From JAJYRX01 sp041655275 (GTDB taxonomy: Bacteria > Pseudomonadota > Gammaproteobacteria > Burkholderiales > Burkholderiaceae_B), in contig JBBAFU010000007.1 of the NCBI GenBank assembly GCA_041655275.1, positions 1-64,000 of the forward strand: a stretch of 64,000 nucleotides of DNA, given 5' to 3'. Shown here piece after piece: positions 53,089 to 60,348 of this stretch. The notes under the pieces are model-generated. The model was not told the origin of the DNA and ran no database searches. It saw only the letters and a program-made list of their open reading frames with translations. The position numbers were made by a program, and so were the translations under genes. The stretch's first letter is position 1. Each line of letters begins with the position of its first letter.

Positions 53089-54108
53089 TCAGCGTTTCGT
53101 GAAAAGCGGAAAGAAATCGCGATCAGCCTTGAACAGGTGACGCGCCACGACATCAACCGCCAGGAATTCGATGATGCCGCCAAGGCCGGCGCCACCCGTG
53201 AGCATGACGTTGCGCAATTCCTGGGCCCGTGTCAGCAGGTTGTCATGGATGCGTTTGTGTGCCTCCGCTTTCGGGTAGCCATGCCTGGTCAGCAATTCTT
53301 CCTCGTGCCTGAAATGCACCCTGATGTGTTCGAGCAGCTCGTCGTAGGCCTGGATGACGGTATCGCGCCCGCTGGATGCCGAAGTGTGGGTATGAATAAG
53401 CACATTGGCCAGCCGGAACAGCTCGCGGTGTTCTTCATCGATAGAGGGTTCGCCGCATTCGTAGGCTTCCTGCCAGACAAGGTTCAGGGCTGCGAGCCCT
53501 TCCGCGCCGGCCCATACGTCTGAATTGCCGTTCGTGTCCACCCGCACGCAATTGCGCCCTTCTTCCTTGGCCGCGTACAGCATCTTGTCCGCACGTTCGA
53601 ACCATGCAGCTATTGTTTCCTCGGACTGGTGCTCCGCAACGCCCAGACTGATGGTGACCTTGCCTGCCTCCGGGAAAACGTGGCCGGCCACGGCCTGTCG
53701 CAGCGTTTCAGCAAGCCGATCCGCACCGCGATAGCCCGTGGAGGGAGCAAGTACGATGAACTCCTCGCCTCCCCAGCGAAACGTGATGTCTGACGGCCGG
53801 AGGCTATTCTGGCAGACTTGCGCAAGTTCGCGCAGCACGGCGTCCCCTGCCTGATGCCCCAGTGTGTCATTGATGCGCTTGAAATGGTCGATATCGAACA
53901 GGATCATCGACAGCGGCTGCTTGTAACGCAGGCTGCGCGATCGCTCCTTGCCGATGATGTTGTCGAAATGCGCACGGTTCCCGAGTCCGGTCAGCGCATC
54001 GACGGTGGCCCGGTTCTCCAGCTCGACAACACGCTCGGTAAGATGCTGGTGATCAGGAACGGAGCAGCTCTCATCCGCATGCGGATGTTTGGACGGCGTC
54101 TGTTTCAC
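53089..54108 (-). CDS. Diguanylate cyclase (GGDEF) fused to bacteriohemerythrin
   Basis: A 339-residue protein. Residues about 35-200 are a GGDEF domain with active site RWGGEEF (113-117) and the inhibitory I-site RPSD (104-107) five residues before it; LTGLGNRAHFDNII and FDIDHFKRINDTLGH are conserved. Residues about 210-339 are a hemerythrin with ligands in SIDEEHRELF, HIRVHFRHEEELL, AHKRIHDNL and RHLFKADRDFF. It should make cyclic di-GMP under control of bound oxygen, and it lies a few kilobases from the cbb3 oxidase operon. The start is GTG 54108. A short frame ends immediately upstream. Confidence 0.93.
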   Translation of the reverse strand: MKQTPSKHPHADESCSVPDHQHLTERVVELENRATVDALTGLGNRAHFDNIIGKERSRSLRYKQPLSMILFDIDHFKRINDTLGHQAGDAVLRELAQVCQNSLRPSDITFRWGGEEFIVLAPSTGYRGADRLAETLRQAVAGHVFPEAGKVTISLGVAEHQSEETIAAWFERADKMLYAAKEEGRNCVRVDTNGNSDVWAGAEGLAALNLVWQEAYECGEPSIDEEHRELFRLANVLIHTHTSASSGRDTVIQAYDELLEHIRVHFRHEEELLTRHGYPKAEAHKRIHDNLLTRAQELRNVMLTGGAGLGGIIEFLAVDVVARHLFKADRDFFPLFTKR

Positions 54109-54195
54109 TCAAGCCTCCGTTTGCAGTCTGTTCAATTCGCCGGATTCATAGTCCGACAGAATATCGATCTCAAGTGGGTCGGTACGGGGCATCAT
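54109..54195 (-). CDS. Short ORF (28 aa) upstream of the diguanylate cyclase
   Basis: Starts with ATGATG after a good AAAAAGGTG site at 54195 and stops immediately before the GTG of the cyclase. The peptide contains TDPLEIDILSDYESGELNRL, which is reminiscent of the N-terminal segment of some CopG-type antitoxins, but the DNA-binding part is missing. It may be a leader peptide that couples translation into the cyclase, or a relic. Confidence 0.35.
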   Translation of the reverse strand: MMPRTDPLEIDILSDYESGELNRLQTEA

Positions 54196-54211
54196 GATCA
54201 CCTTTTTGTCA

Positions 54212-55057
54212 TCATATCATCGGCAGGTAGCCCGGCTCGGGTCCACGGGGAAAGGCGTCGTCGAGCGCTGCCAGGTCCTGTGGCGTCAGTGTCAGGCGGT
54301 CGGCGCCGGCGTTTTCCTGCACATGCGCTGCGCGAGCCGCCTTGGGGATGGTGAACAGGCCGTCTTCGCGCAGCAGGAAGGCGAGTGCCACCTGTCTGGG
54401 TGTGGCGTCATGCGAGTGCGCGATGCGCGCCAGCACCCGCCCGCCGGTGCTGTCGGGTTCCGGGAAGTCATCATGCCCGAAAGGGCTGTAGGCCACTACG
54501 GCCACATCATGCGTCCGGCACCAGGGGATGACGCCGTGCTCGATGGCGCGCTCCTTCAGGTGGTACAGCACCTGGTTGCAGGCCAGTTTTCCCGGGCCCA
54601 GGATTGCCAGCGCTTCCTCCAGGTCGTCCACATCGAAGTTGCTCACGCCAAAGGCGCGAATCTTGCCGGCGGCCTGCAAGTCCTCGAAGGCGCGAAAGGT
54701 CTCCTCCAGCGGGATGCCGCCGCGCCAGTGCAGCAGATAGGTGTCCAGATAGTCCGTGCCCAAAGCCTTCAGCGAGCGTTCGCAGGCGGCCACGGCGCCG
54801 CGTCGCGAGGCATTCGAGGGCAGCACCTTGGAGACCAGAAAGACGTGTTCACGGCGTCCGCGTATGGCTTCGCCCACCAGCGTTTCGGCCGCGCCGGCGC
54901 CATACATTTCTGCCGTGTCGATATGGTTCATGCCGGCGTCGATGCCGGCCTGCAGCGCGGCGACGGCCCGGGGCCGGTGCGCCGCATCCAGATACCAGCT
55001 GCCCTGTCCCAGCAGGGTGACGGAGCGCCCGGTATTGCCAAACAGACGAGTCTTCAC
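54212..55057 (-). CDS. Aldo/keto reductase
   Basis: A 281-residue (alpha/beta)8 NADPH oxidoreductase. The catalytic tetrad fits DTAEMYG (Asp, Tyr), LVSKVLP (Lys) and LLHWRGG (His). GTG 55057 is preferred because GAGG lies six bases upstream; a TTG four codons earlier is also in frame. The start overlaps no gene, but it follows the MOSC gene closely on the same strand. The substrate is unknown. Confidence 0.9.
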   Translation of the reverse strand: MKTRLFGNTGRSVTLLGQGSWYLDAAHRPRAVAALQAGIDAGMNHIDTAEMYGAGAAETLVGEAIRGRREHVFLVSKVLPSNASRRGAVAACERSLKALGTDYLDTYLLHWRGGIPLEETFRAFEDLQAAGKIRAFGVSNFDVDDLEEALAILGPGKLACNQVLYHLKERAIEHGVIPWCRTHDVAVVAYSPFGHDDFPEPDSTGGRVLARIAHSHDATPRQVALAFLLREDGLFTIPKAARAAHVQENAGADRLTLTPQDLAALDDAFPRGPEPGYLPMI

Positions 55058-55065
55058 GTTCAACC

Positions 55066-55905
55066 TCAATCCAGAAGGGTGACGGGGCTGCCGGCGCGCA
55101 CTTCCCCGGTGCGCTCCACCCGGGCATACATACCCAGCATGAGCCGCATGCCGACGGTGGCCGGGTACCTGCCCGCGGCCGGTTCGGCGTCGGGGTTGCC
55201 GGGATCACGGATGGCGTGCAGGGCCTGCAGCGTGCCGAAATCGCGCTCGCCGGTGGCGGGGTCCTGACCGGTGACCGGGCAGCGCGGCACGGGCCCGATG
55301 ATGCGTATGATGGCATCGCCAATGGCCAGCCGGCGGTCTGTCCAGCCATCTTCCTCGAAGGCGGCAGGGCCTTCGAGCTCGAACAGCATGCGGAAGCGCT
55401 CGGCCCAGTGCGCTTCCGGCCCCCGGGCGCGGGTGCGCAACAGCGCCATGGTGGCCTGCGAGACCAGCGTCACCGGATGCACATCACAGGCGACCTCGTC
55501 GTCGGCCGCCTGCACCAGCCGAAGCGCCTGTCCGGCATGGCGGCTGATGGCTTCGTTCCAGGGGCCGCTCACCAGCCGGCCGCGGACCGGCCGGCCGTAG
55601 AAGTTCGTCGTGACGCTCTCGCCGTCGGCCCGTGCCGCAGCGCGAACGCACTGCCCGTCGGGAAGAGTGATGGACAGCGTATGGTTGATTGCGTCTGCTG
55701 TATCAGCCGTATCGAGCGCCGAGCGCAGCTGTACCAGCTTGCCCAGCTGCTTGCCGTTGCGCAGCCGGCCGTCATCATCGATGAGGTAGAAGCGGCGGTT
55801 GGCGAATACACCGCCGGCGTCCAGCTGCACGGCGGGCGGGTGCTGCAGGGCCGTGCCCTTGACAGGCGTGATGTTGATGCGATTTACAGTCATCGTGACG
55901 GGCAC
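55066..55905 (-). CDS. MOSC-domain protein
   Basis: A 279-residue protein with an N-terminal beta-barrel MOSC-N domain (ITPVKGTALQHP) and a MOSC sulfur-carrier domain containing the key cysteine in RCPVTGQDPATGERD. Members relate to molybdenum cofactor sulfurases and mARC-type N-reducing enzymes. GTG 55905 follows AGGAG by five bases. It overlaps the end of the methyltransferase gene upstream by 16 bases. Confidence 0.88.
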   Translation of the reverse strand: MPVTMTVNRINITPVKGTALQHPPAVQLDAGGVFANRRFYLIDDDGRLRNGKQLGKLVQLRSALDTADTADAINHTLSITLPDGQCVRAAARADGESVTTNFYGRPVRGRLVSGPWNEAISRHAGQALRLVQAADDEVACDVHPVTLVSQATMALLRTRARGPEAHWAERFRMLFELEGPAAFEEDGWTDRRLAIGDAIIRIIGPVPRCPVTGQDPATGERDFGTLQALHAIRDPGNPDAEPAAGRYPATVGMRLMLGMYARVERTGEVRAGSPVTLLD

Positions 55906-56699
55906 GGTGTCTCCTTTGTTTCAGTTGTCCTTGCGCTTGTCGCTGTAATATCGACCAGCATGTGTCCGATGACGTCACGGTGGTCTGCCTCGATTATGTC
56001 CTGAACCGCCCAATGCTGCAGCGTGTCTTCCAGCGCCTTGAGCCTCAGCGGGGTGCAGGCATCACCGCGCCATAGCCGGCGGGCGTAGGCCGCAGCGATC
56101 TCGCCGGGCGCGTGCCGGGTGCTGTGGATGCGCTCCTCGAACTGTATCTGCGGGAAGTACCCCCGGGAGTAGAGCAGATTGAACTGGGCGTGGAGCGGGT
56201 CGGCCGTGCGGATGTCTGCGGCCGGCGACATCAGCCCGAAGCCCGTTGCCAGCGCCTGCAGCAGGCTGTCCTCGCGCAGGGCGTACTGGCTGATGCAGAC
56301 GATATGCCGCCCGGCCTGCAGCGCCTTGTACAGCAGGGCCGCGTCGGCCAGCGCCGGACTCATGTGGACGAATACCAGATCGAAGGCGCCTTCCCAGCCA
56401 TATTCGTGAAGATCCACGTCTTCCCAGCGCGACTGCAGCAGTGCTTCCCCGACATAGGGCAGGCCGCTGTCATGCAGCGCCTGCCGCGCGTGCGCCTGCA
56501 TCGCCGCCGAAGGTTCCACGCCGCTGACGCGTGCACCATGGCGCAGGAATTCCAGCAGATGATGCCCGCGGCCAAAGCCGATGTCGAGCACGGACTTTCC
56601 GCGCAGGTCCATGCGCTGTCTGATCAGGTCCATGGGCAGGTCCATGGGCAGGCCGGGCGTCGGGGTGCGGGGAGGGCGGGGGGTGTGCGAATGCGTCAT
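55890..56699 (-). CDS. Class I SAM-dependent methyltransferase
   Basis: A 269-residue protein with AdoMet motif I VLDIGFGRGHHLLEFL and acidic strand-2 end VSGVEPSAAM. An exact 12-bp tandem repeat (56625-56636 and 56637-56648) doubles the N-terminal MDLP/MDLI segment, so the first 25 residues are likely variable; later ATG codons at 56645 and 56633 are possible starts. Its end overlaps the MOSC gene. No target can be named. Confidence 0.78.
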   Translation of the reverse strand: MTHSHTPRPPRTPTPGLPMDLPMDLIRQRMDLRGKSVLDIGFGRGHHLLEFLRHGARVSGVEPSAAMQAHARQALHDSGLPYVGEALLQSRWEDVDLHEYGWEGAFDLVFVHMSPALADAALLYKALQAGRHIVCISQYALREDSLLQALATGFGLMSPAADIRTADPLHAQFNLLYSRGYFPQIQFEERIHSTRHAPGEIAAAYARRLWRGDACTPLRLKALEDTLQHWAVQDIIEADHRDVIGHMLVDITATSARTTETKETPCPSR

Positions 56700-56777
56700 T
56701 TGCGCGGCAGGTAAGTGAGGTGCCGGTCAGGTGCGTGTATGATCAGTGCTGCCGAAATTTTAATACGGAGGCGCAAC

Positions 56778-57221
56778 ATGGCAGCGATTGCCAACCCCGA
56801 CTTCGCCACTGAGGTTCGCAGCAGTTTCGAGCGCCAGGGTGCCATGAAGCTGATTCGTGCCGACCTGCCGGTGGTCGAGCATGGCATGGTGGAAATCCAT
56901 CTGCCGCACTGGGATGGCGTAGAGCAGCAACACGGTTATGTGCATGGCGGCGTGATTGCCATGATTGCGGATTCGGCCGCCGGCTATGCCGCCATGAGCG
57001 TTGCGCCGCCGGGCACCTCGGTGCTCACTGTGGAGTTCAAGCTCAACCTGCTTTCACCGGCGGATGGCGACATGCTGATTGCGCGCGGCACGGTGCTGCG
57101 ACCCGGGCGCACCATCATCGTCACCCGTGCCGAAGTCTTCAACGTCTGTCAGGGCGAGCACAAGCTGTGCGCCGTGCTGCAGCAGACCATCATGGCCGTT
57201 GCCGACCGTTCCGAGAAGTGA
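56778..57221 (+). CDS. PaaI-type hotdog thioesterase
   Basis: A 147-residue acyl-CoA thioesterase of the hotdog fold from ATG 56778, with a GGAGG site. The active-site region is GYVHGGVIAMIADSAAGYAA, with the conserved TVEFKLNLLSPA strand after it. Such enzymes hydrolyse aryl- or acyl-CoA esters. It is divergent from the methyltransferase. Confidence 0.92.
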   Translation: MAAIANPDFATEVRSSFERQGAMKLIRADLPVVEHGMVEIHLPHWDGVEQQHGYVHGGVIAMIADSAAGYAAMSVAPPGTSVLTVEFKLNLLSPADGDMLIARGTVLRPGRTIIVTRAEVFNVCQGEHKLCAVLQQTIMAVADRSEK

Positions 57222-57246
57222 GGGCCGGCGGCGCGGCGATTCCGCT

Positions 57247-57636
57247 TCAGGCGACGCGTCGCTGCTCGTGCTCCACCTGGCACTGGTAACAGCGCTTGGC
57301 CGTGGGGTAGGCATCCAGACGCGCGAAGCGGATGTTGCGGCCGCAGTCGATGCACTCGCCGTACTGGCTGCTTTCCAGGCGCTGCTCGGCCGCCACAATA
57401 TCGCGCACTTCCTCGATATCACGCAGGATCTCGGCCTCGGCGATGCCCTGGCGCAGCGCAATGGCTGCGGCATGGCCGATCTGGCCGCTGCGGCTGATCT
57501 GGTCAACATCCAGATCGTGTTGCGAGCGGTGCGACACCTGGCGGATTTCTCCCAGGAGCAGTTCCTTGCGCTCGGCAATGCGTGCGGCGAGCTGCCGGCG
57601 TTGTGCATCGGTCAGGGGTTGGGCAGGCGTATTCAT
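57247..57636 (-). CDS. DksA/TraR-type C4 zinc-finger protein
   Basis: A 129-residue protein with a coiled-coil hairpin (residues about 10-85) and a C-terminal zinc finger CIDCGRNIRF ... CYQCQVEHEQ. Short DksA paralogues bind the RNA polymerase secondary channel. The coiled-coil tip does not show an obvious DxxDxA triad as in DksA itself (DLDVDQI is near), so ppGpp synergy is uncertain. Confidence 0.85.
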   Translation of the reverse strand: MNTPAQPLTDAQRRQLAARIAERKELLLGEIRQVSHRSQHDLDVDQISRSGQIGHAAAIALRQGIAEAEILRDIEEVRDIVAAEQRLESSQYGECIDCGRNIRFARLDAYPTAKRCYQCQVEHEQRRVA

Positions 57637-57696
57637 AAGTGCAGTCCGCAATAATGGAAAGGAAGCAGGATTCGGGCAAGATTCAAAGCCCCGAGT

Positions 57697-58107
57697 CTAA
57701 CCGAAATAGGCCGCCTGCACTTCCACGTTCTCGCTCAACTCCGCCGCCGGCCCCTGCGCCACCATGCGGCCCTGCGACAGCACATAGCCGTAGTCCGAGA
57801 TGGCCAGCGTCTGGCGGGCATTCTGTTCGACGAGCAAAATGGTGATGCCGCGCGCGTTGATGTCCTGGGTCACGCGAAAGTTTTCCTTGACGAACAGTGG
57901 CGACAGGCCCAGTGACGGCTCATCGATGAGGAGCATCTTGGGATCGGCGTTGCGCGTCTTCAGGGCCAGGTCGGCCGAGTTGCGTCCACCCGGTCCGATG
58001 GTCGAGGAGCCCCCGGTCAGCGGGCCGATGAAGGTGAGCTTGACGGTGTCCTTGGCATAGCCGGCCGGCGCCATGGACAGCAGACAGGCCAGACCGGCGA
58101 CGGCCAT
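57697..58107 (-). pseudogene. LivK-LivF chimera left by deletion of a branched-chain amino acid ABC operon
   Basis: A 136-codon frame joining two unrelated parts. Residues 1-55 are the start of a periplasmic branched-chain amino-acid binding protein (signal peptide GLACLLSMAPAGYA, then VKLTFIGPLTGGSSTIGPGG). From about residue 56 it is the C-terminal half of the LivF ATPase (KMLLIDEPSLGLSPLFVKEN with Walker B, then GITILLVEQNARQ and YVLSQGRMV). Walker A and signature motif are missing. The junction lies near 57937-57946. A deletion removing the permease and other genes is the simplest explanation, so no working transporter is encoded. Confidence 0.85.
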
Positions 58108-58136
58108 CGAGGGGTGCCCGGGGGCTCTCTTTCGAT

Positions 58137-58179
58137 CTAGGGTTTACCCCTAGACATTGCCTAGGGTTTACCCTATAAT
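58137..58179 (+). promoter_or_regulatory. Strong promoter with two CTAGGGTTTACCC repeats
   Basis: TAGACA (58151-58156), a 17-base spacer and TATAAT (58174-58179). CTAGGGTTTACCCCTAG (58137-58153) overlaps the -35 box, and a second CTAGGGTTTACCCT (58161-58174) fills the spacer. Both are near-palindromic and in direct repeat, an arrangement expected for a repressor site. Confidence 0.7.
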
Positions 58180-58186
58180 AAAACCC

Positions 58187-58429
58187 ATGGACAAACTAAC
58201 GCATGGGGATGCCGATATGATCAACGTTTCAAGAAAGCTCGCTGCGGCGGGTTCGGTGCCGGTTGGCGCCAGTGGTTCTCAGTCTCATGGACGGCGCGGG
58301 CACGGTGTCATGAACAGTGTGCGGCGCGTATTGCAGCGCATCGATCGCAGCGCTCAGGGTTACCTGGCTGCGCTTGCCGAAGCTCGCAATCATGACTACT
58401 GGAGCTGCTCGTGCGATTGGCAGCACTGA
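58187..58429 (+). CDS. Small unrecognised protein
   Basis: Frame of 80 codons from the first ATG after the promoter at 58174; internal ATGs at 58217 and 58310 give 70- and 39-residue products. The sequence is Gly/Ser-rich (VPVGASGSQSHGRRGHG), then a helical basic segment (NSVRRVLQRIDRSAQGYLAA), ending with YWSCSCDWQH. It is not a family I know. A strong promoter and a good terminator bracket it, so a transcript is certain to be interesting even if the frame is short. Confidence 0.5.
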   Translation: MDKLTHGDADMINVSRKLAAAGSVPVGASGSQSHGRRGHGVMNSVRRVLQRIDRSAQGYLAALAEARNHDYWSCSCDWQH

Positions 58430-58452
58430 TCCGCACAGGGGGCGTGAATGAC

Positions 58453-58479
58453 AAAGGCCAGCGATATTCGCTGGCCTTT
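58453..58479. terminator. Rho-independent terminator, both directions
   Basis: AAAGGCCAGCGA (58453-58464), TAT loop, TCGCTGGCCTTT (58468-58479): a perfect 12-bp stem, A-tract before and T-tract after, so it can act on both strands. It ends the small gene at 58187-58429. Confidence 0.8.
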
Positions 58480-58645
58480 GTGCTTTGGTCTTCTTGTGAA
58501 CGCTGCCGATTTATTGTTGGACACTGCCGTTGAGCACTGCCCCGGGTCACCTGGGTGACCATGCCTGTCTCCTCACCTGCATGACTTGCATTATGGACGA
58601 AACCCCGGCCATCGGCACCTAGGGTATCCACTAGTTCGTTCCGCT
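58480..58645. other. Intergenic region with palindromes
   Basis: Contains GGTCACC TG GGTGACC (a 7-bp inverted repeat near 58545-58561) and CTAGGGTATCCACTAG (58619-58634), another relative of the CTAGGG motif. No coding frame is credible. Confidence 0.4.
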
Positions 58646-59356
58646 TCATGCAGATGCTCCGGTGTCCCTGATGTCGAGCAGCACCAGCACGGCACCCGCG
58701 CCGCCGTCGCGCTCCTCGCACTCCGCCCAGGCCTGTACGGCTTCCAGCTGGCTGAGCCAGCGCCGCACCGTATCCTTGAGCACAGGGGCATTGCCCGCCG
58801 AGCCATGGCCCTTGCCGTGAACCACACGCACGCAGCGCATGTCGTGCTCGCGGCAGCTCTGCACGAAACGATCCAGGCGCTGGCGCGCCTCGTCAAGCGT
58901 GGCACCGTGCAGATCCAGGCTTGCGCCCACGGGCCATTTGCGCTGTCGCAGCTTCTTCAGCAGCTGCGGGCCATGGCCCGCCTGCACAAAGGCGGTATTG
59001 TCGTACTGCTGGGGCGCCGCCGTGAATTCATCCGAGACCCGGGGTGCCGGCAGCGCAGGCTGACCCGCCGCGTAGCGCCGGCGCTCCTCGAGCTGGTCCG
59101 GAGTGGCCACAGGTGCCGGAGGTATCAACGCACGATTCGGCCGTTTCGACAGCGGGTGCACGCCCTGCATCACCCGGCGGAACAAGGCGCGGTCTTCCGG
59201 CCCCAGGCTGCGCGCCGGCGCGGCATCGCCCCCGGCAGTGGCAGGCGTCTCCGCCGGTGCCGGCGGCTTCAGCCGTCGCGCCTGCTTCTGCAGCGCACGC
59301 AGTTCGTCCAGGCTGCCAGCGGTGAGGGCGCGCCGGCGGCGCTCAGGCCTGGGCAT
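58646..59356 (-). CDS. Smr-domain protein
   Basis: A 236-residue protein. The C-terminal Smr nuclease domain (residues about 130-220) has SLDLHGATLDEARQRL and the hallmark VVHGKGHGSAG. The N-terminal 120 residues are low-complexity, rich in Ala, Pro and Arg. In this size class the proteins are small-DNA-nuclease-like or RNA-binding, as in E. coli YdaL/SmrA. Its stop lies at 58646 and its start overlaps the end of trxB by 14 bases. Confidence 0.93.
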   Translation of the reverse strand: MPRPERRRRALTAGSLDELRALQKQARRLKPPAPAETPATAGGDAAPARSLGPEDRALFRRVMQGVHPLSKRPNRALIPPAPVATPDQLEERRRYAAGQPALPAPRVSDEFTAAPQQYDNTAFVQAGHGPQLLKKLRQRKWPVGASLDLHGATLDEARQRLDRFVQSCREHDMRCVRVVHGKGHGSAGNAPVLKDTVRRWLSQLEAVQAWAECEERDGGAGAVLVLLDIRDTGASA

Positions 59357-60302
59357 CCTCTAGCCAGCGCTGCGCATCCAGCGCGGCCATGCAGCCCGTG
59401 CCGGCACTGGTGATGGCCTGACGGTAGACGTGATCCTGCACATCGCCTGCGGCAAACACGCCGGGCACCGATGTCATGGTGGCCATGCCTTCCAGTCCGC
59501 TGCGCGTGATGATGTAGCCGTTCTTCATGTCGAGCTGGTCGACGAACAGATCCGTATTGGGCTTGTGACCGATGGCAATGAAGACCCCGCTTACGTCCAT
59601 GTCCTCGGTTTCGTTCGTCTGATTGTTGCGCAGCCGCGCACCGGTCACACCGGTGTCATCGCCCAGCACTTCCTCGAGTTCGTAGAATAGCTTGAGGCGC
59701 ATGTTGCCGTTCTTCACCCGGTCCATCATGCGATCGGTGAGTATGGGCTCGGAGCGGAAGCCGTCGCGGCGATGCACGACGGTGACGGTGCGACAGATGT
59801 TGGACAGGTAGAGCGCTTCCTCGACGGCGGTATTGCCTCCGCCGACGACGATGACATCCTGATCGCGGTAGAAGAAGCCGTCGCAGGTGGCGCAGCCCGA
59901 CACGCCCTTGCCCATGAAGGCCTGCTCGGACGGCAGGCCCAGATACATGGCCGAGGCGCCCGTGGCAATGATGAGTGCATCACAGGTGTACTCGGCGCCC
60001 GAGTCGCCGGCGAGGCGGAAAGGGCGTTGAGACAGGTCGGCACTGGCGATATGATCGAACACGAGTTCGGTCTCGAAGCGCTCGGCATGCTGCTGGAAGC
60101 GCTGCATGAGTTCAGGCCCCTGTACCCCTTTCGGGTCGGCCGGCCAGTTGTCCACATCGGTTGTGGTCATGAGCTGGCCGCCTTGTTCCAGACCCGTGAT
60201 GAGGACGGGCTTCAGGTTGGCGCGGGCGGCATAGACGGCGGCGCTGTAACCCGCCGGCCCCGATCCCAGAATCAGGACTTTGGCGTGCTTGGGTGTGGTC
60301 AT
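59343..60302 (-). CDS. trxB: Thioredoxin reductase
   Basis: A 319-residue NADPH-dependent flavoenzyme that reduces thioredoxin. FAD motif ILGSGPAGYSAAVYAARA, the redox-active CATCDG near residue 138 and NADPH motif VVGGGNTAVEEALYL, ending GVFAAGDVQDHVYRQAITSA. ATG 60302 is the start used by relatives; a much longer open frame upstream has no similarity. Divergent from ftsK with 46 bases between. Confidence 0.97.
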   Translation of the reverse strand: MTTPKHAKVLILGSGPAGYSAAVYAARANLKPVLITGLEQGGQLMTTTDVDNWPADPKGVQGPELMQRFQQHAERFETELVFDHIASADLSQRPFRLAGDSGAEYTCDALIIATGASAMYLGLPSEQAFMGKGVSGCATCDGFFYRDQDVIVVGGGNTAVEEALYLSNICRTVTVVHRRDGFRSEPILTDRMMDRVKNGNMRLKLFYELEEVLGDDTGVTGARLRNNQTNETEDMDVSGVFIAIGHKPNTDLFVDQLDMKNGYIITRSGLEGMATMTSVPGVFAAGDVQDHVYRQAITSAGTGCMAALDAQRWLEDAQA

Positions 60303-60348
60303 CGCTAGGCATCCGGAAAAATAGATAAACACCCAATTATAATGAGTC

